This document shows, in pieces, positions 39,401-47,968 of a stretch of DNA of 64,000 nt. The position numbers and the translations under genes were made by a program. Within the stretch, counting starts at the first letter, position 1. Each line of letters begins with the position of its first letter. The DNA is from Microbispora corallina. GTDB taxonomy: Bacteria > Actinomycetota > Actinomycetes > Streptosporangiales > Streptosporangiaceae. Where the stretch lies: positions 124,001 to 188,000 of the forward strand of contig NZ_BOOC01000027.1 in NCBI RefSeq assembly GCF_016863035.1. The letters are read 5' to 3'. The notes below the pieces were generated by a model. That model worked only from the letters and a program-made list of their open reading frames with translations. It was not told the DNA's origin and ran no database searches.

Positions 39401-40625
39401 GGGCCAGCCGTGGCCGTACGGTCCCGCCTCTCCCGACAGCTCATCCGGCGCCACCCCGGTGGAGGGCTTCGTCCTCCCCCCGAACACGGTCCTCCCCCCG
39501 AGCGCTGTGCCCCCGCCGAACGCCGTGCTCCCGCCGAACGCGCCGCCGTGGCAGGGCGACGGCTCGCCCTCCCCGTACGGCGCCCTCGCCTCGTCCCCGC
39601 CCCTCTCCCCCGCCTTCCCCGGCGCGCCGGTCAGCGGCGCCCAGCCGGTGGAGTCGCCATCCGCGGATGCGCCGCCCGCCGATGCCACCACGTCGCGGCC
39701 GGCCTCGCCCGAGACACCCCCAGGACACATGCCCTCGACTTCCTCCCCCGCCGGGCCGGCCTCGACGACGGCCTCCGGCGACACGCCGTTCGCCTTCACC
39801 CCGGTGACGCCCGCCAAGGCCGGGAAGCCGACGCCCCCGCCCGGGTTCGGCTCGACCCCGCCGTCCCCCGGCTCCGCGCTCCCCGTGCCGCTGCGCCGCC
39901 CGCCCGCGCCGGGCGGAGGGAGCGGCGGCACGATCAGGAAGGCGCTGCTCGCAGCCGGCGGCGCCGTCGTCGTGGCGGCGATCGGCACGGCGGCCTACTA
40001 CGCCTACTCGGGAGACACCGGGAACTCGCCCGTGAGCCGCCCGGCGGCCACCGGCGGCGCGACAACCGCGATCCCGCAGGCGAGCACGGCCGCGGCGTCG
40101 GTGGTCGACTCGGAGACGACCGACCCGAAGACGATGTCCCCGGGCGAGGCGTTCCCCGACACCAGGGTGACGCTGGCCGGGCGGACCTTCCGCAGGGTCA
40201 AGGTCGACGTCACCGACACCTGCCGCCAGGCGGCCGCCGGGGCGTTCGCGCAGGCGCTGGAGCAGCAGCAGTGCCGCCGGGTGCTGCGGGCCACCTACAT
40301 CGACCGCAAGCGCGACTACGCGGTCACCACGGGCATCGCCGTGATGCCGACCAAGCAGGCCGCACTCACGGTCGACCAGGCGAAGGACCTCGCGGCGAAC
40401 GTCTGGTTCAAGGGGCTGAACGGCAAGGAGTCCAGCGGCGCCAGCCGGGTGGCCATCTCCGGCGGGTACGCCGCGGGCATGGTCTGGGGGCGGTACATCG
40501 TCTTCAGCTACGCCACCTACGCCGACGGGCACACCCCGGACGCCAAGGACAAGAACCTCGTCCCGGTGAGCGGCGAGTTCCGCGACCACACGGCCCAGGT
40601 CGTGCAGAAGCGCGTCAGGAAGTGA
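36444..40625 (+). CDS. Giant Pro-rich membrane protein, paralog of its upstream neighbour
   Basis: This 1,393-residue protein is about 84% low-complexity: Pro-rich with GPYSGPPAG and PYWQGG-type repeats up to about residue 600, an Ala/Ser/Thr/Gly-rich stretch (about 590 to 880), then more Pro-rich repeats (VLPPNA-type near 1012 to 1035). A membrane segment lies at about 1168 to 1190 and a Cys2 outer domain at 1192 to 1393, with [11 protein letters not shown] and [15 protein letters not shown] aligning to the neighbour. The codon pattern stays that of a real coding frame throughout, so the length is credible. Probably a disordered cytoplasmic region with an outer sensor or binding domain. Its end overlaps truA by 11 nt. 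Confidence 0.78.
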   Translation: MRGQDSGSEHEHDTAVNRRESDADGSAAPPMPPPSFGQTPVEGPAWTPDEDASAYSWLSPLPSASSEPSPYGPAGDDSPEDLESTRRFPAQPGLPLPPSPAAQGSAGQPGYPPPPAAPPGPASGPYSGPPAGPYSGPSQGPYPGPPAGSQEAGAPVPPAGATVPPSAPWPPAPHQGTPPEGTAWPPQPGAGPSSTPPQGTSWPPAPGTAWPPDQQGGPYWQGGPYWQGAPQSGGPSGAPSARPEGPGWPPAPQPGGPGSDGAWQPPAQPGVPPASGWQPPPSFNGVPGNDPGAQGWPLPDPEPSEHLSWPAPSPDAGRIPWPGPAQGPHPGWNPPIPPPAAPVDERHPHDVQGGPPAPWQAAVPGQAPPPPPGMPAWQGTPQTWPQHPSGGAGVEAQGWHDGGPQSQPPYGTSSWPNPHQPVEPSAPQAGDREGLRPAPPDPGAGAGWRPDWHVPPQAVGQAGNHPSAPGPVWPAPVPEADAAPSTPTSAPTSSAPEQTDLPGQEDAAPARFVNWPSSGEPEQTAQTEESAAAQVRPAEPGDVPVWPPRLPGEPYTSAEEDQEGGGRPGGFGTSWPPATAYEDGGATRQDDATGTGRDSTRQGDGPGDASREAGTPAATSGEEGSGAQPAATSANGAAAEGLPSAEQRTPAGATTAADASGGDGAASADSAHVPDIPAGAAGAAHSGGPDLPGSAAGGSGTDASAPSASTAGAAHSADASAPSGTHGTTTPGHSASTGGHPGATTDPSAPTIAASGTTDGLSAPATGRAGSGTTEDGPAASGGVAGDALDAAPGSAIPATTGSDSVAPADQVPSSGTPGTGVPATPHPGSAVPPAGPAVPGDALDGPGGTLPVDETTGSATVPAGGNPADADGVPTGRHAVRPGDGGVPGQEGITGVPSPYAAAPGAPAQPGDASYPHPGPPAEPGAPWPYGTPAYPGAAGSPYQPGMPGDPSTTTSPYAGGAPGHQPPGVYGPQGVNGSPVGGHPGQPWPYGPASPDSSSGATPVEGFVLPPNTVLPPSAVPPPNAVLPPNAPPWQGDGSPSPYGALASSPPLSPAFPGAPVSGAQPVESPSADAPPADATTSRPASPETPPGHMPSTSSPAGPASTTASGDTPFAFTPVTPAKAGKPTPPPGFGSTPPSPGSALPVPLRRPPAPGGGSGGTIRKALLAAGGAVVVAAIGTAAYYAYSGDTGNSPVSRPAATGGATTAIPQASTAAASVVDSETTDPKTMSPGEAFPDTRVTLAGRTFRRVKVDVTDTCRQAAAGAFAQALEQQQCRRVLRATYIDRKRDYAVTTGIAVMPTKQAALTVDQAKDLAANVWFKGLNGKESSGASRVAISGGYAAGMVWGRYIVFSYATYADGHTPDAKDKNLVPVSGEFRDHTAQVVQKRVRK
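37082..37130 (+). repeat. Tandem 18-nt coding repeat in the giant gene
   Basis: TACTGGCAGGGCGGGCCG occurs in tandem, giving PYWQGG repeats, with a third, diverged unit. It is a sign of repeat expansion in the low-complexity part. Confidence 0.6.
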
Positions 40626-41505
40626 GCGTGCGGACCCGGCGCGTCGCCTCGGCGCGCCGGGCCAGCTCGTCGCCGGTCGGGTAGCGCACCTCCTCAAGCG
40701 TCAGCCCGTGCGCGGGCGCCACGTGCACCCCCGGATCCCGTACGGCTCCCGCCAGCACCTCGCCCGGCCACTCAACGGGCCGCCGGCCCTCGCCCACGGT
40801 CAGCAGCGAGCCCACCAGGGCCCTGACCATCGAATGGCAGAACGCGTCGGCCACGACCGTCGCCAGGACGACGCCGTCCGCGCCCCTCGTCCATTCCAGC
40901 CGCTGGAGCTCCCGGATCGTGGTGGCGCCCTCGCGCCTGCGGCAGAACGCCGCGAAGTCGTGCTCTCCGAGCAGCCGGGCCGCCGCGGCGTTCAGCAGGC
41001 CCACGTCGAGCGGCCGGGCGTACCACAGCACCTCCCGCCGCCGCAGCGGGTCGACGCCGCCCGGGGCGTCGCAGACGCGGTAGCCGTACCGGCGGGACAG
41101 CGCCGAGAACCGGGCGTCGAAGCCCTCCGGAGCGACGGAGACGGCGTGAACCCGGACATCCGGGGGCAGGACCCCGGCCAGCCGCCGCGTGACCGTGGAG
41201 AGCCACTGGGAGCCGTTCTCCCGCCAGCCCTCCTCGGCGTCGGCGACGGTCTCACGCGCGGGCGACCCCGCGGCCGCCAGCGCGCCGAGGGGCACGTCCA
41301 CGTGGGCCACCTGGCCGCGCGCGTGGACACCGGCGTCGGTGCGCCCGGCGACGGTCAGCCCGGGCGGCGGGTCGAGGCGCAGGACGCGGCCGAGCGCCTC
41401 CTCGAGCACGCCCTGGACCGTACGGCGGTCCGGCTGCCGGGCCCAGCCCGAGAAATCCGTCCCGTCGTACCCCAGGTCCAGCCTCAGCCGGACGTCACGC
41501 TCCAC
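40615..41505 (-). CDS. truA: tRNA pseudouridine(38-40) synthase
   Basis: TruA makes pseudouridine at positions 38 to 40 of the tRNA anticodon arm. The catalytic Asp57 sits in the motif [13 protein letters not shown]; other landmarks are [15 protein letters not shown] at the start and [14 protein letters not shown] near the end. The GTG at 41505 is chosen because GGGAGGG precedes it by 5 nt and it gives the normal 296 residues. It is the last gene of the ribosomal run, separated from rplQ by a strong terminator, so it probably depends on readthrough or its own promoter. Confidence 0.94.
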   Translation of the reverse strand: MERDVRLRLDLGYDGTDFSGWARQPDRRTVQGVLEEALGRVLRLDPPPGLTVAGRTDAGVHARGQVAHVDVPLGALAAAGSPARETVADAEEGWRENGSQWLSTVTRRLAGVLPPDVRVHAVSVAPEGFDARFSALSRRYGYRVCDAPGGVDPLRRREVLWYARPLDVGLLNAAAARLLGEHDFAAFCRRREGATTIRELQRLEWTRGADGVVLATVVADAFCHSMVRALVGSLLTVGEGRRPVEWPGEVLAGAVRDPGVHVAPAHGLTLEEVRYPTGDELARRAEATRRVRTLTS

Positions 41506-41541
41506 GCCGTCCCTCCCCTGCGCCACCGGCCCGCAAAACAC

Positions 41542-41583
41542 GAGCGGGCTCAGGATCCCCCGAAGGGGACCCTGAGCCCGCTC
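41542..41583 (-). terminator. Terminator after rplQ
   Basis: Arms GAGCGGGCTCAGG and CCTGAGCCCGCTC form a perfect 13-bp stem; an inner CCCC/GGGG pairs too. On the minus strand it is followed by GTGTTTTGCG. It lies 13 nt past the rplQ stop. Confidence 0.85.
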
Positions 41584-41596
41584 ACAAAGCCTGGGA

Positions 41597-42145
41597 TCAG
41601 GCCTCGTCCTTCTTCTCGCCGTCCGCGGGCTGCTCAGCCTCGGCGGCCTCCGGAGCCGTCTCCACGGCCTCGGAGGTCTCCGTCGCCGGAGCGGTCTCCT
41701 CGGCCGGGGTCTCGGCCGGGGCGGTCTCCTCGGCGACCGGAGCCGCGGCGGCGGCCGGAGCCGTGCGGGAGACGCGGACCGGGTTCAGCTGCTCGGTCAC
41801 CAGCTCGATGACCGCCATCGGAGCGGCGTCGCCCTTACGCGGGCCGAGCTTGGTGATCCGGGTGTAGCCGCCCGGACGCTCGGCGAACGTGGGGGCGATC
41901 TCGGTGAAGAGGTGGTGGACGACGCCCTTGTCGCGGACGACGGTCAGCACCTGGCGACGGTTGTGGATGTCGCCCTTCTTCGCCTTGGTGATCAGCTTCT
42001 CCGCGAGCGGGCGGAGACGCTTCGCCTTGGCCTCGGTGGTGCGGATCCGGCCGTTCTGGAACAGCTGGGTGGCGAGGTTCGCCAGGATCAGCCGCTCGTG
42101 GGCCGGGCTGCCGCCGAAGCGGGGGCCCTTGGTGGGCTTGGGCAT
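41597..42145 (-). CDS. rplQ: 50S ribosomal protein L17
   Basis: L17 binds near the peptide exit of the large subunit. The conserved core (residues 1 to about 118) begins [19 protein letters not shown] and includes [18 protein letters not shown]. It is followed by a 60-residue Ala/Glu/Thr/Pro-rich acidic tail that is typical of actinobacterial L17. It follows rpoA across a 153-nt gap containing a hairpin and ends the alpha cluster. Confidence 0.96.
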   Translation of the reverse strand: MPKPTKGPRFGGSPAHERLILANLATQLFQNGRIRTTEAKAKRLRPLAEKLITKAKKGDIHNRRQVLTVVRDKGVVHHLFTEIAPTFAERPGGYTRITKLGPRKGDAAPMAVIELVTEQLNPVRVSRTAPAAAAAPVAEETAPAETPAEETAPATETSEAVETAPEAAEAEQPADGEKKDEA

Positions 42146-42228
42146 GTGATGCTCCTCATGGATAACCCGCCCCGGCCGTGCCAGGTACCGGGGTCGGGCC
42201 GACCGGCGTACCGGTCGTGACTGTCATC

Positions 42229-42258
42229 GCCGCCCCACGCCGTACGACGCGGGGCGGC
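42229..42258 (-). terminator. Hairpin between rpoA and rplQ
   Basis: GCCGCCCC (42229-42236) and GGGGCGGC (42251-42258) pair perfectly around 14 nt. It may attenuate readthrough into rplQ. Confidence 0.4.
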
Positions 42259-42298
42259 CGGTGATGCGGTGGTGCCTACCGGCAGCGATCGGTGACGA

Positions 42299-43315
42299 TC
42301 AGTACTGCTCGGTCTCGATGAAGCCGCCGTCCTCGTCGTCGTACCCGCCGCCGGCGACCGCGGACGGGTCGAATCCGGGCGGGGAGTCCTTGAGGGCGAG
42401 GCCCATCTCGTGCAGCTTCTGCTTGACCTCTTCGATCGACTTGGCGCCGAAGTTGCGGATGTCCAGCAGGTCCTGCTCGCTGCGGGCGACGAGCTCACCC
42501 ACGGTGTGGATGCCCTCGCGCTTGAGGCAGTTGTACGAGCGGACGGTGAGGTTGAGCTCCTCGATCGGCAGCGCCAGGTCGGCGGCCAGGGCCGCGTCCG
42601 TCGGCGACGGGCCGATGTCGATGCCCTCGGCCTCGACGTTGAGCTCGCGGGCCAGGCCGAAGAGCTCGACGAGGGTCTTGCCGGCCGAGGCCACCGCGTC
42701 GCGGGGCTTCATGGACGGCTTGGTCTCGACGTCGAGGATCAGACGGTCGAAGTCCGTGCGCTGCTCGACACGGGTGGCCTCGACCTTGTAGGTGACCTTG
42801 AGAACCGGGGAGTAGATCGAGTCGATCGGAATCCGGCCGATCTCCTGGCCCGGCTGCTTGTTCTGCGCCGCGGAGACGTAGCCGCGACCGCGCTCGACGG
42901 TCAGCTCCATCTCCAGCTTCGCCTTCCCGTTGAGGGTGGCGATGTGGAGGTCCGGGTTGTGCACCTCGACGCCGGCCGGGGGCGCGATGTCCGCGGCCGT
43001 GACCTCGCCCGGGCCCTGCTTGCGCAGGTACATCACCACGGGCTCGTCGTGCTCGGAGGAGACGACCAGCGACTTGAGGTTGAGGATGATGTCGGTGACG
43101 TCTTCCTTGACCCCGGGCACGGTCGAGAACTCGTGCAGCACGCCCTCGATGCGGATGCTGGTGACCGCCGCCCCCGGGATGGAGGACAGCAGCGTGCGCC
43201 GCACCGAGTTTCCGATGGTGTAGCCGAAGCCCGGCTCGAGAGGCTCGATGATGAACCTGGACCGGTGCTCCTCGAGCTGCTCCTCCTGGAGGCTCGGGCG
43301 CTGTGCGATCAGCAT
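42299..43315 (-). CDS. rpoA: DNA-directed RNA polymerase subunit alpha
   Basis: RpoA is the assembly scaffold of RNA polymerase and contacts promoters and activators. The 338-residue protein has the N-terminal dimerisation domain (about 1 to 230, with [20 protein letters not shown]) and the C-terminal DNA-binding domain (about 250 to 315, with [20 protein letters not shown] and [10 protein letters not shown]), joined by a flexible linker. Length and motifs are normal. It sits between rpsD and rplQ with hairpins on both sides. Confidence 0.98.
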   Translation of the reverse strand: MLIAQRPSLQEEQLEEHRSRFIIEPLEPGFGYTIGNSVRRTLLSSIPGAAVTSIRIEGVLHEFSTVPGVKEDVTDIILNLKSLVVSSEHDEPVVMYLRKQGPGEVTAADIAPPAGVEVHNPDLHIATLNGKAKLEMELTVERGRGYVSAAQNKQPGQEIGRIPIDSIYSPVLKVTYKVEATRVEQRTDFDRLILDVETKPSMKPRDAVASAGKTLVELFGLARELNVEAEGIDIGPSPTDAALAADLALPIEELNLTVRSYNCLKREGIHTVGELVARSEQDLLDIRNFGAKSIEEVKQKLHEMGLALKDSPPGFDPSAVAGGGYDDEDGGFIETEQY

Positions 43316-43412
43316 GGATCACTCCTGAATCCGGGACGGGCCGCCCTTCCGGGCGAGAGCCGGTCCCTCGGTTACGGCGGCGCCCGCTATTTGACGCCGC
43401 TCGCCTACAACC

Positions 43413-43453
43413 ATGATGCCGCACGGCCGGCGAAACCGGCCGTACGGCGTCAT
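43413..43453 (-). terminator. 18-bp hairpin between rpsD and rpoA
   Basis: ATGATGCCGCACGGCCGG (43413-43430) and CCGGCCGTACGGCGTCAT (43436-43453) pair along 18 positions with two mismatches around a 5-nt CGAAA loop. No T-run follows on the minus strand. Confidence 0.5.
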
Positions 43454-43474
43454 GACCTGGTGCCGGAGCCCTAC

Positions 43475-44101
43475 TTACTTGGAGTAGAGCTCGACGATGA
43501 GCTGCTCCTGGACCAGCGTGTCGATCTGCTGGCGGACCGGGAGCTGGTGCACGAGGACGCGCATGGCCTCCGGCGAGACGCCCAGCCACGCGGGCACGGT
43601 GCGGTCGCCGGCGGTGGCGCGGGCCACCTCGTACGGCATGAGGTTGCGGGACTTCTCCCGGACCTCGACGATGTCGTGCTCGCGCACGCGGTACGACGGG
43701 ATGTCGACCTTCTTGCCGTTCACCAGGAAGTGGCCGTGGCGCACCTGCTGGCGGGCGGCGTCGCGCGACTCGGCGAAACCGGCGCGGTAGACGACGTTGT
43801 CGAGACGGCTCTCCAGGATCTGGAGGAGGTTCTCACCCGTCTTGCCGGTCTTGCGGTTGGCTTCCTCGTAGTAGTTGTGGAACTGCTTCTCGAGGACGCC
43901 GTAGATCCGGCGGGTCTTCTGCTTCTCACGAAGCTGAAGCTGGTACTCCGACTCCTTGGGGCGGCCGCGGCCGTGCTCACCCGGCGGGTACGGACGAATC
44001 TCGATGGGGCACTTGGCGGACTCGCACTTCTTGCCCTTGAGGAAGAGCTTCGTCTTCTCACGACGGCAGAGCTTGCAGTCCGGACCCGTGTAACGAGCCA
44101 T
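43475..44101 (-). CDS. rpsD: 30S ribosomal protein S4
   Basis: S4 is a primary 16S rRNA-binding protein and a translation-fidelity protein; in many bacteria it controls the alpha operon. The 208-residue sequence carries four Cys near the start (C9, C12, C26, C31), the zinc-binding form, and the S4 domain around [28 protein letters not shown]. It follows rpsK by 19 nt. The 159-nt gap downstream, with its hairpin, could be where S4 feedback or attenuation affects rpoA. Confidence 0.97.
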   Translation of the reverse strand: MARYTGPDCKLCRREKTKLFLKGKKCESAKCPIEIRPYPPGEHGRGRPKESEYQLQLREKQKTRRIYGVLEKQFHNYYEEANRKTGKTGENLLQILESRLDNVVYRAGFAESRDAARQQVRHGHFLVNGKKVDIPSYRVREHDIVEVREKSRNLMPYEVARATAGDRTVPAWLGVSPEAMRVLVHQLPVRQQIDTLVQEQLIVELYSK

Positions 44102-44120
44102 TTCCTTCTATCTCCTGAGC

Positions 44121-44525
44121 TCAGACGCGGCGGCGCTTGGGCGGACGGCAGCCGTTGTGCGGGACCGGGGTCACGTCCTGGATGGACCCGACCTCGAGAC
44201 CGGTCGCCTGCAGCGAACGGATGGCGGTCTCACGGCCGGAGCCGGGACCCTTGACGAAGACGTCGACCTTGCGCATGCCGTGCTCCATGGCACGCCGGGC
44301 GGCGTTCTCGGCAGCCATCTGAGCCGCGAACGGGGTGGACTTGCGGGAGCCCTTGAACCCGACGTGGCCGGCGCTGGCCCAGGAGATCACGTTCCCGTTG
44401 GGGTCGGTGATCGAGACGATCGTGTTGTTGAACGTGCTCTTGATGTGGGCGTGCCCGTGAGCGACGTTCTTCTTTTCCTTGCGGCGCACCTTCTTCGGTG
44501 CGCCCTGGCGGCTCTTCGGCGGCAT
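44121..44525 (-). CDS. rpsK: 30S ribosomal protein S11
   Basis: S11 lies in the platform of the small subunit next to the mRNA exit. The 134-residue protein shows [36 protein letters not shown] and [15 protein letters not shown], all family hallmarks. Order rpsM-rpsK-rpsD is standard. Confidence 0.98.
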   Translation of the reverse strand: MPPKSRQGAPKKVRRKEKKNVAHGHAHIKSTFNNTIVSITDPNGNVISWASAGHVGFKGSRKSTPFAAQMAAENAARRAMEHGMRKVDVFVKGPGSGRETAIRSLQATGLEVGSIQDVTPVPHNGCRPPKRRRV

Positions 44526-44559
44526 TTAAGCGCTATCTCCTGGAATGTGGCTGCGAGGA

Positions 44560-44940
44560 CTACTTCTTGCCCGGCTTCTTCTTGCCGGCGACGGTCTTCT
44601 TCTTACCCTTGCGGGTGCGAGCGTTCGTCTGCGTCCGCTGACCGTGGACGGGCAGGCCCTTGCGGTGCCTGATGCCCTGGTAGCAGCCGATCTCGATCTT
44701 GCGGCGGATGTCGGCCTGGACCTCGCGGCGGAGGTCACCCTCGATCTTGTAGTTCGCCTCGATGTAGTCGCGCATCGGCACGAGCTCGGCGTCCGTCAGC
44801 TGGTGGACGCGCAGGTCGGGGCTGATGCCCGTCGCCTCGAGGATCTCCTGGGCGCGGGTGCGGCCGATTCCGAAAATGTAGGTGAGAGCGATCTCCAGCC
44901 GCTTGTCGCGGGGGAGGTCGACGCCAACCAGGCGGGCCAT
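44560..44940 (-). CDS. rpsM: 30S ribosomal protein S13
   Basis: S13 sits in the head of the small subunit and contacts the P-site tRNA and L5. The 126-residue protein begins [19 protein letters not shown] and has the helix-two-turn-helix [10 protein letters not shown] and the basic C-terminal [18 protein letters not shown]. It follows rpmJ across a 272-nt gap with two hairpins. Confidence 0.98.
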   Translation of the reverse strand: MARLVGVDLPRDKRLEIALTYIFGIGRTRAQEILEATGISPDLRVHQLTDAELVPMRDYIEANYKIEGDLRREVQADIRRKIEIGCYQGIRHRKGLPVHGQRTQTNARTRKGKKKTVAGKKKPGKK

Positions 44941-45159
44941 GGTCGGGCATTCTCCTTCTTGTGGCGGAGGTCTCGCGCCTCACTCCCCTCCCCATGCCCG
45001 GGGCGAGGGCCCCGGCCTCCGACCGGGGGTCTCCAACGTGGTACGGCCTCCCCGTGGGGACGCCGCCTGCGCCGGTGTGAGACACCGTTTCCGTTGTCCG
45101 GCCGGACCCGCGGGCGTCTCCGCCCGGTGTCCGCGCCGGAGGCTCCTCACATGCGTCGA

Positions 45160-45178
45160 GTCCGCCACTCGGGCGGAC
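45160..45178 (-). terminator. Hairpin between rpmJ and rpsM, second of two
   Basis: GTCCGCC (45160-45166) and GGCGGAC (45172-45178) pair perfectly around 5 nt. It follows the rpmJ-adjacent hairpin by 20 nt. Confidence 0.5.
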
Positions 45179-45198
45179 CGTGCGGGAGCCTGGCGACT

Positions 45199-45216
45199 CT
45201 AGGGAGTGATCCCTAG
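45199..45216 (-). terminator. Hairpin overlapping the rpmJ stop codon, first of two
   Basis: CTAGGGA (45199-45205) and TCCCTAG (45210-45216) pair perfectly around GTGA; the rpmJ stop TAG lies within the second arm. Confidence 0.5.
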
Positions 45217-45326
45217 CCCTGACGCTGCTTGTGGCGCAGGTTGTCGCAGATCACCATGACGCGACCGTGCCGGCGGATCACCTTGCACTTGTCGCAGATC
45301 TTCTTGACGCTCGGCTTGACCTTCAT
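45213..45326 (-). CDS. rpmJ: 50S ribosomal protein L36
   Basis: L36 is the smallest large-subunit protein; this 37-residue copy is the zinc-binding form with C11, C14, C27 and H32. It reads [19 protein letters not shown], then GRVMVICDN and the ending RHKQRQG. It is too short for a length-filtered gene search and is identified by its sequence and by its position after infA, separated by 45 nt. Confidence 0.97.
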   Translation of the reverse strand: MKVKPSVKKICDKCKVIRRHGRVMVICDNLRHKQRQG

Positions 45327-45351
45327 AGTCCTTATTCGTTCCGCATACGAC

Positions 45352-45370
45352 CCTGCCTCGGAGAGGCGGG
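45352..45370 (-). terminator. Small hairpin between infA and rpmJ
   Basis: CCTGCCTC and GAGGCGGG pair over 8 positions, with one T-G pair, around GGA, immediately after the infA stop. Weak on its own. Confidence 0.3.
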
Positions 45371-45371
45371 C

Positions 45372-45593
45372 CTACTTGTACCGGTAGACGATCCGCCCAC
45401 GACTGAGGTCGTAGGGGCTCAGTTCCACGACCACCCTGTCGTCGGGAAGGATCCGGATGTAGTGCATCCGCATTCGCCCGCTGATGTGGGCCAGGACCTT
45501 ATGGCCGTTGTCGAGCTGCACCCGGAACATCGCGTTCGGGAGCGACTCAACCACAGTGCCCTCAATCTCGATGGCGCCGTCTTTCTTGGCCAT
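45372..45593 (-). CDS. infA: Translation initiation factor IF-1
   Basis: IF-1 binds the A site of the 30S subunit during initiation. The 73-residue OB-fold protein is typical: [16 protein letters not shown], then [26 protein letters not shown] (in the middle) and the end [15 protein letters not shown]. It is separated from the upstream genes by 340 nt, which suggests its own promoter for infA-rpmJ and perhaps rpsM onward. Confidence 0.98.
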   Translation of the reverse strand: MAKKDGAIEIEGTVVESLPNAMFRVQLDNGHKVLAHISGRMRMHYIRILPDDRVVVELSPYDLSRGRIVYRYK

Positions 45594-45933
45594 GACCCTC
45601 GCGTTTCACTGATCGATCGTCAGAGGCTTCGGAACACTAAGCAGCCGCGACCTTCGTGGCGCTTCCAGAGAGCGGCGATCTGCCAGACCGCCTACGCGCA
45701 AAGGTCATAGTGAACCGACAAAGGAGTGTACGCCAACCCGGCCCGAATTGCGAAACGAGGGCATGGGGTCCCGACACAACCAGATGAAAGGGTACCCGTC
45801 CATCCTCGTCCGGGCCACTCCCCGCGCCCTCGGCCGGGCCGCACGCGGGAAGGGGCCCGCCCGGACCGGGCGAGCCCCTCCGCAACCTGGAAGCGTTCCT
45901 CTCGGAACCCCCGTGCCGCTCGAAGCGGTCATC
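45594..45933. other. 340-nt spacer between a small secreted-protein gene and infA
   Basis: It contains a hairpin at 45852-45878 and, nearer infA, a candidate minus-strand -10 hexamer TACACT (45725-45730) with no clear -35. I infer the infA promoter lies here. No gene seen. Confidence 0.4.
45852..45878 (-). terminator. Terminator of the secreted-protein gene
   Basis: GGGGC-CGCCCGG pairs with CCGGGCG-GCCCC with one mismatch and a short loop, 55 nt past the stop of the gene at 45934. Confidence 0.55.
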
Positions 45934-46377
45934 TCAGAAGACGTCGTGCCAGCTGCCGCAGTCCTCGGTCGGGCCGCCCTCGCAGACCCGGACGTCGAAG
46001 TCGTCGAAGCCGTGGCTGCGGGTGAACCCGCCGAAGTGGCCGATGTGCACGTGGTCGAAGGTCCGGAACGACCGGAAGTGCGAGCCGCCGTCGTCGTGCC
46101 AGCGGAACCAGACGTAGCTGTACTCACGGTCGTGGTCCCGGTCGTACAGGTCGCCGAAGAAGTAGTAGCGGCCGTTGTCCCGGTACCAGTAGCCCTTGCT
46201 GAAGTACGACCGGTCGTCGCGGTGCTCGCCATGGCTGCCGCCGTAGCTGGAGTAGGTCGTGCCGAAGAAGTGCTTGAAAGGGCTGGCCGTGGTCGCGGCC
46301 TGGGCCGGGGCCGACATGAGGCCGGCGGCGAGGGCGCCGGCGGCGGCGGTCCCGGCGAGGACGGTGCGCAGGTTCAT
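45934..46377 (-). CDS. Small secreted protein, rich in Tyr, Phe, His and Asp
   Basis: The 147-residue product has a clear signal peptide (MNLRTVLAGTAAAGALAAGL, cleavage after APAQA, about residue 27). The mature part is unusually rich in aromatic, His, Asp and Arg residues (GYWYRDNGRYYFFGDLYDRD) with two Cys near the end (VCEGGPTEDC) that may form a disulfide. I do not recognise a family; small spore- or envelope-associated proteins look like this. It lies between a DUF1707 gene and infA, where most actinomycetes have nothing or one gene. Confidence 0.65.
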   Translation of the reverse strand: MNLRTVLAGTAAAGALAAGLMSAPAQAATTASPFKHFFGTTYSSYGGSHGEHRDDRSYFSKGYWYRDNGRYYFFGDLYDRDHDREYSYVWFRWHDDGGSHFRSFRTFDHVHIGHFGGFTRSHGFDDFDVRVCEGGPTEDCGSWHDVF

Positions 46378-46523
46378 TGTTCCTCCAGGGGATTTCTTCG
46401 AAGATGCTGCTCATCTCCGGACACCCCTGAAATTACGGACGATCGCCCATCCGTTCTGCGCAGGAATCCACACTCGGCCGGTTCTTCAACCAGGAAAAAT
46501 ACACACAGGGCGCGCCGCCCCGC

Positions 46524-46970
46524 TCAGCGGCCGCGCTTGCTGTTGTGCGTCGTCCCGAAGATCGTGCCGACGAGCATGATGGCGCCCCAGGGACCCATGA
46601 CCCACAGCGGCCACGGGTAGACGAGGTGCCCCGACGTGACGCTCACGATGATCCAGATGACCCAGTTGATCGCGCTGGCCGACGCCCAGGCCGCCCAGGA
46701 CGCCTTGAGCGAGTTCTGGGCCTTGTCGGCGGGCCTGCGACCGTCGCTCCGGACGGGGGCGACGGTGGCGGGCAGGGTGTGCAGGTCGATCTCGGGCAGG
46801 TCGGACGTGACCTTCGCCAGCTCGCCGTACGTGCGACTCTGGTAGACCTGCTCCAGGCGCTCGCCGAACTCGTCCACGGTGAGCCTGCCCTGGGCCATGT
46901 GCTCGCGCAGTGCCGCGGCGACCCTGTCCCGGTCCCCGTCGGACGCCCGCATCTCCGGCGCTGCCGCCAT
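46524..46970 (-). CDS. DUF1707 and 2TM domain membrane protein
   Basis: The 148-residue protein begins with a DUF1707 domain (about residues 5 to 60: MRASDGDRDRVAAALREHM and GRLTVDEFGERLEQVYQSRTYGEL split by one residue) and ends with two membrane segments (about 95 to 112 and 120 to 137). DUF1707 proteins are common in actinomycetes, often as accessory parts of membrane proteins; no role is established. GGGAG is 6 nt before the ATG at 46970. It is downstream of map. Confidence 0.82.
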   Translation of the reverse strand: MAAAPEMRASDGDRDRVAAALREHMAQGRLTVDEFGERLEQVYQSRTYGELAKVTSDLPEIDLHTLPATVAPVRSDGRRPADKAQNSLKASWAAWASASAINWVIWIIVSVTSGHLVYPWPLWVMGPWGAIMLVGTIFGTTHNSKRGR

Positions 46971-47037
46971 CACCATCTCCCGCTGTCGAGCGATACGACC
47001 ATTATGGTTCACCGGCGGGCGAGGAAAGCAGCGGGAA

Positions 47038-47883
47038 TCAGGGCTTTTCCGGCACCACGGTCGCCGCGGCGTCCCCGGCCAGGAGCGTCGCCAGCTTGGC
47101 CTCTCCCCCATCGAGGGCGGTCAGGACCAGCGGCCCGTTCTCCGTGACGGCGACGCTGTGCTCGAAGTGCGCCGAGGGCTTGCCGTCGAGCGTGACCACG
47201 GTCCAGTCGTCGGCCAGCACCTTGGTGCGGTCGGTGCCCAGGTTGACCATGGGCTCGACGGCGAAGCACATGCCCGCCTCGAAACGGGGGCCGCGGCCGG
47301 GCCGGCCGTGGTTGGCCACCCACGGGTCCATGTGCATCTCCGTGCCGATGCCGTGGCCGCCGTACTCCTGCGGGATGCCGTAGCGGCCCTGGGAGCGGAC
47401 GTACTTCTCGACCTGGTGGCCGATGTCCGACAGGAAGCCGCCGACCCGCAGCGCGGCGATGCCGCGCCACATGGCCTCCTCGGTCACGCGGATCAGCTCG
47501 GTGAGCGCCGGGTCGACCTCGCCGACCGGGACCGTGATCGCCGAGTCGCCGTGCCAGCCGTCCAGGATGGCGCCGCAGTCGATCGCGATGACGTCGCCCT
47601 CGCGCAGCTTCCTTTGGTCGGTCGGGATGCCGTGGACCACCTCGTGGTTCACCGAGGCGCAGATGGTGGCCGGGAAGCCCTGGTAACCCTTGAACGAGGG
47701 GATGGCGCCCTCGCCGCGGATCGCCTCCTCAGCGATGGCGTCGAGGTCGAGGGGGGTGATCCCGGGCCGCACGGACGACCGGAGCAGCTCCAGCGTCCGG
47801 CCCACGACCAGGCCCGCGGCGCGCATCTTGTCGATCTGCTCCGCGTTCTTGATCTGGATCCCGTGCTTGCTCTTCTTGAACAC
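47038..47883 (-). CDS. map: Type I methionine aminopeptidase
   Basis: Map removes the initiator Met from new proteins and is essential. Metal ligands are in order: the CASVNHEVVHG His, Asp and Asp in IDCGAILDGWHGDSA, the His in GGHGIGTEMH, and Glu in FAVEPMV and FEHSVAV. The 281-residue protein has a short N-terminal extension. GTG start, with GGGGGTGG upstream. It follows adk by 85 nt, with a hairpin and a possible TATATG -10 between. Confidence 0.95.
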   Translation of the reverse strand: MFKKSKHGIQIKNAEQIDKMRAAGLVVGRTLELLRSSVRPGITPLDLDAIAEEAIRGEGAIPSFKGYQGFPATICASVNHEVVHGIPTDQRKLREGDVIAIDCGAILDGWHGDSAITVPVGEVDPALTELIRVTEEAMWRGIAALRVGGFLSDIGHQVEKYVRSQGRYGIPQEYGGHGIGTEMHMDPWVANHGRPGRGPRFEAGMCFAVEPMVNLGTDRTKVLADDWTVVTLDGKPSAHFEHSVAVTENGPLVLTALDGGEAKLATLLAGDAAATVVPEKP

Positions 47884-47922
47884 TTGTCCACCCCCTCACG
47901 TGATTGTCCCATATAAGCCTGA

Positions 47923-47949
47923 ACGCCACCCCAAGGATAGGGATGGCGT
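47923..47949 (-). terminator. Hairpin between adk and map
   Basis: ACGCCA-CCC (47923-47932) pairs with GGG-TGGCGT (47940-47949) with one mismatch around 7 nt. A TATATG hexamer follows on the minus strand and could be the map -10. Confidence 0.4.
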
Positions 47950-47968
47950 CCGTGGCCGTGGTAATGCC

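Noticed and set aside
36444..39946. Repeats in the giant gene as a CRISPR or satellite array
   Set aside because: Repeats are in frame, imperfect, unevenly spaced and explained by low-complexity protein; no spacers or cas genes.
36857..39988. Long reverse-strand and off-frame reading frames inside the giant Pro-rich gene
   Set aside because: High-GC Pro/Ala codons leave few stops in other frames; these frames show no domain, no ribosome binding site and no codon pattern of their own.
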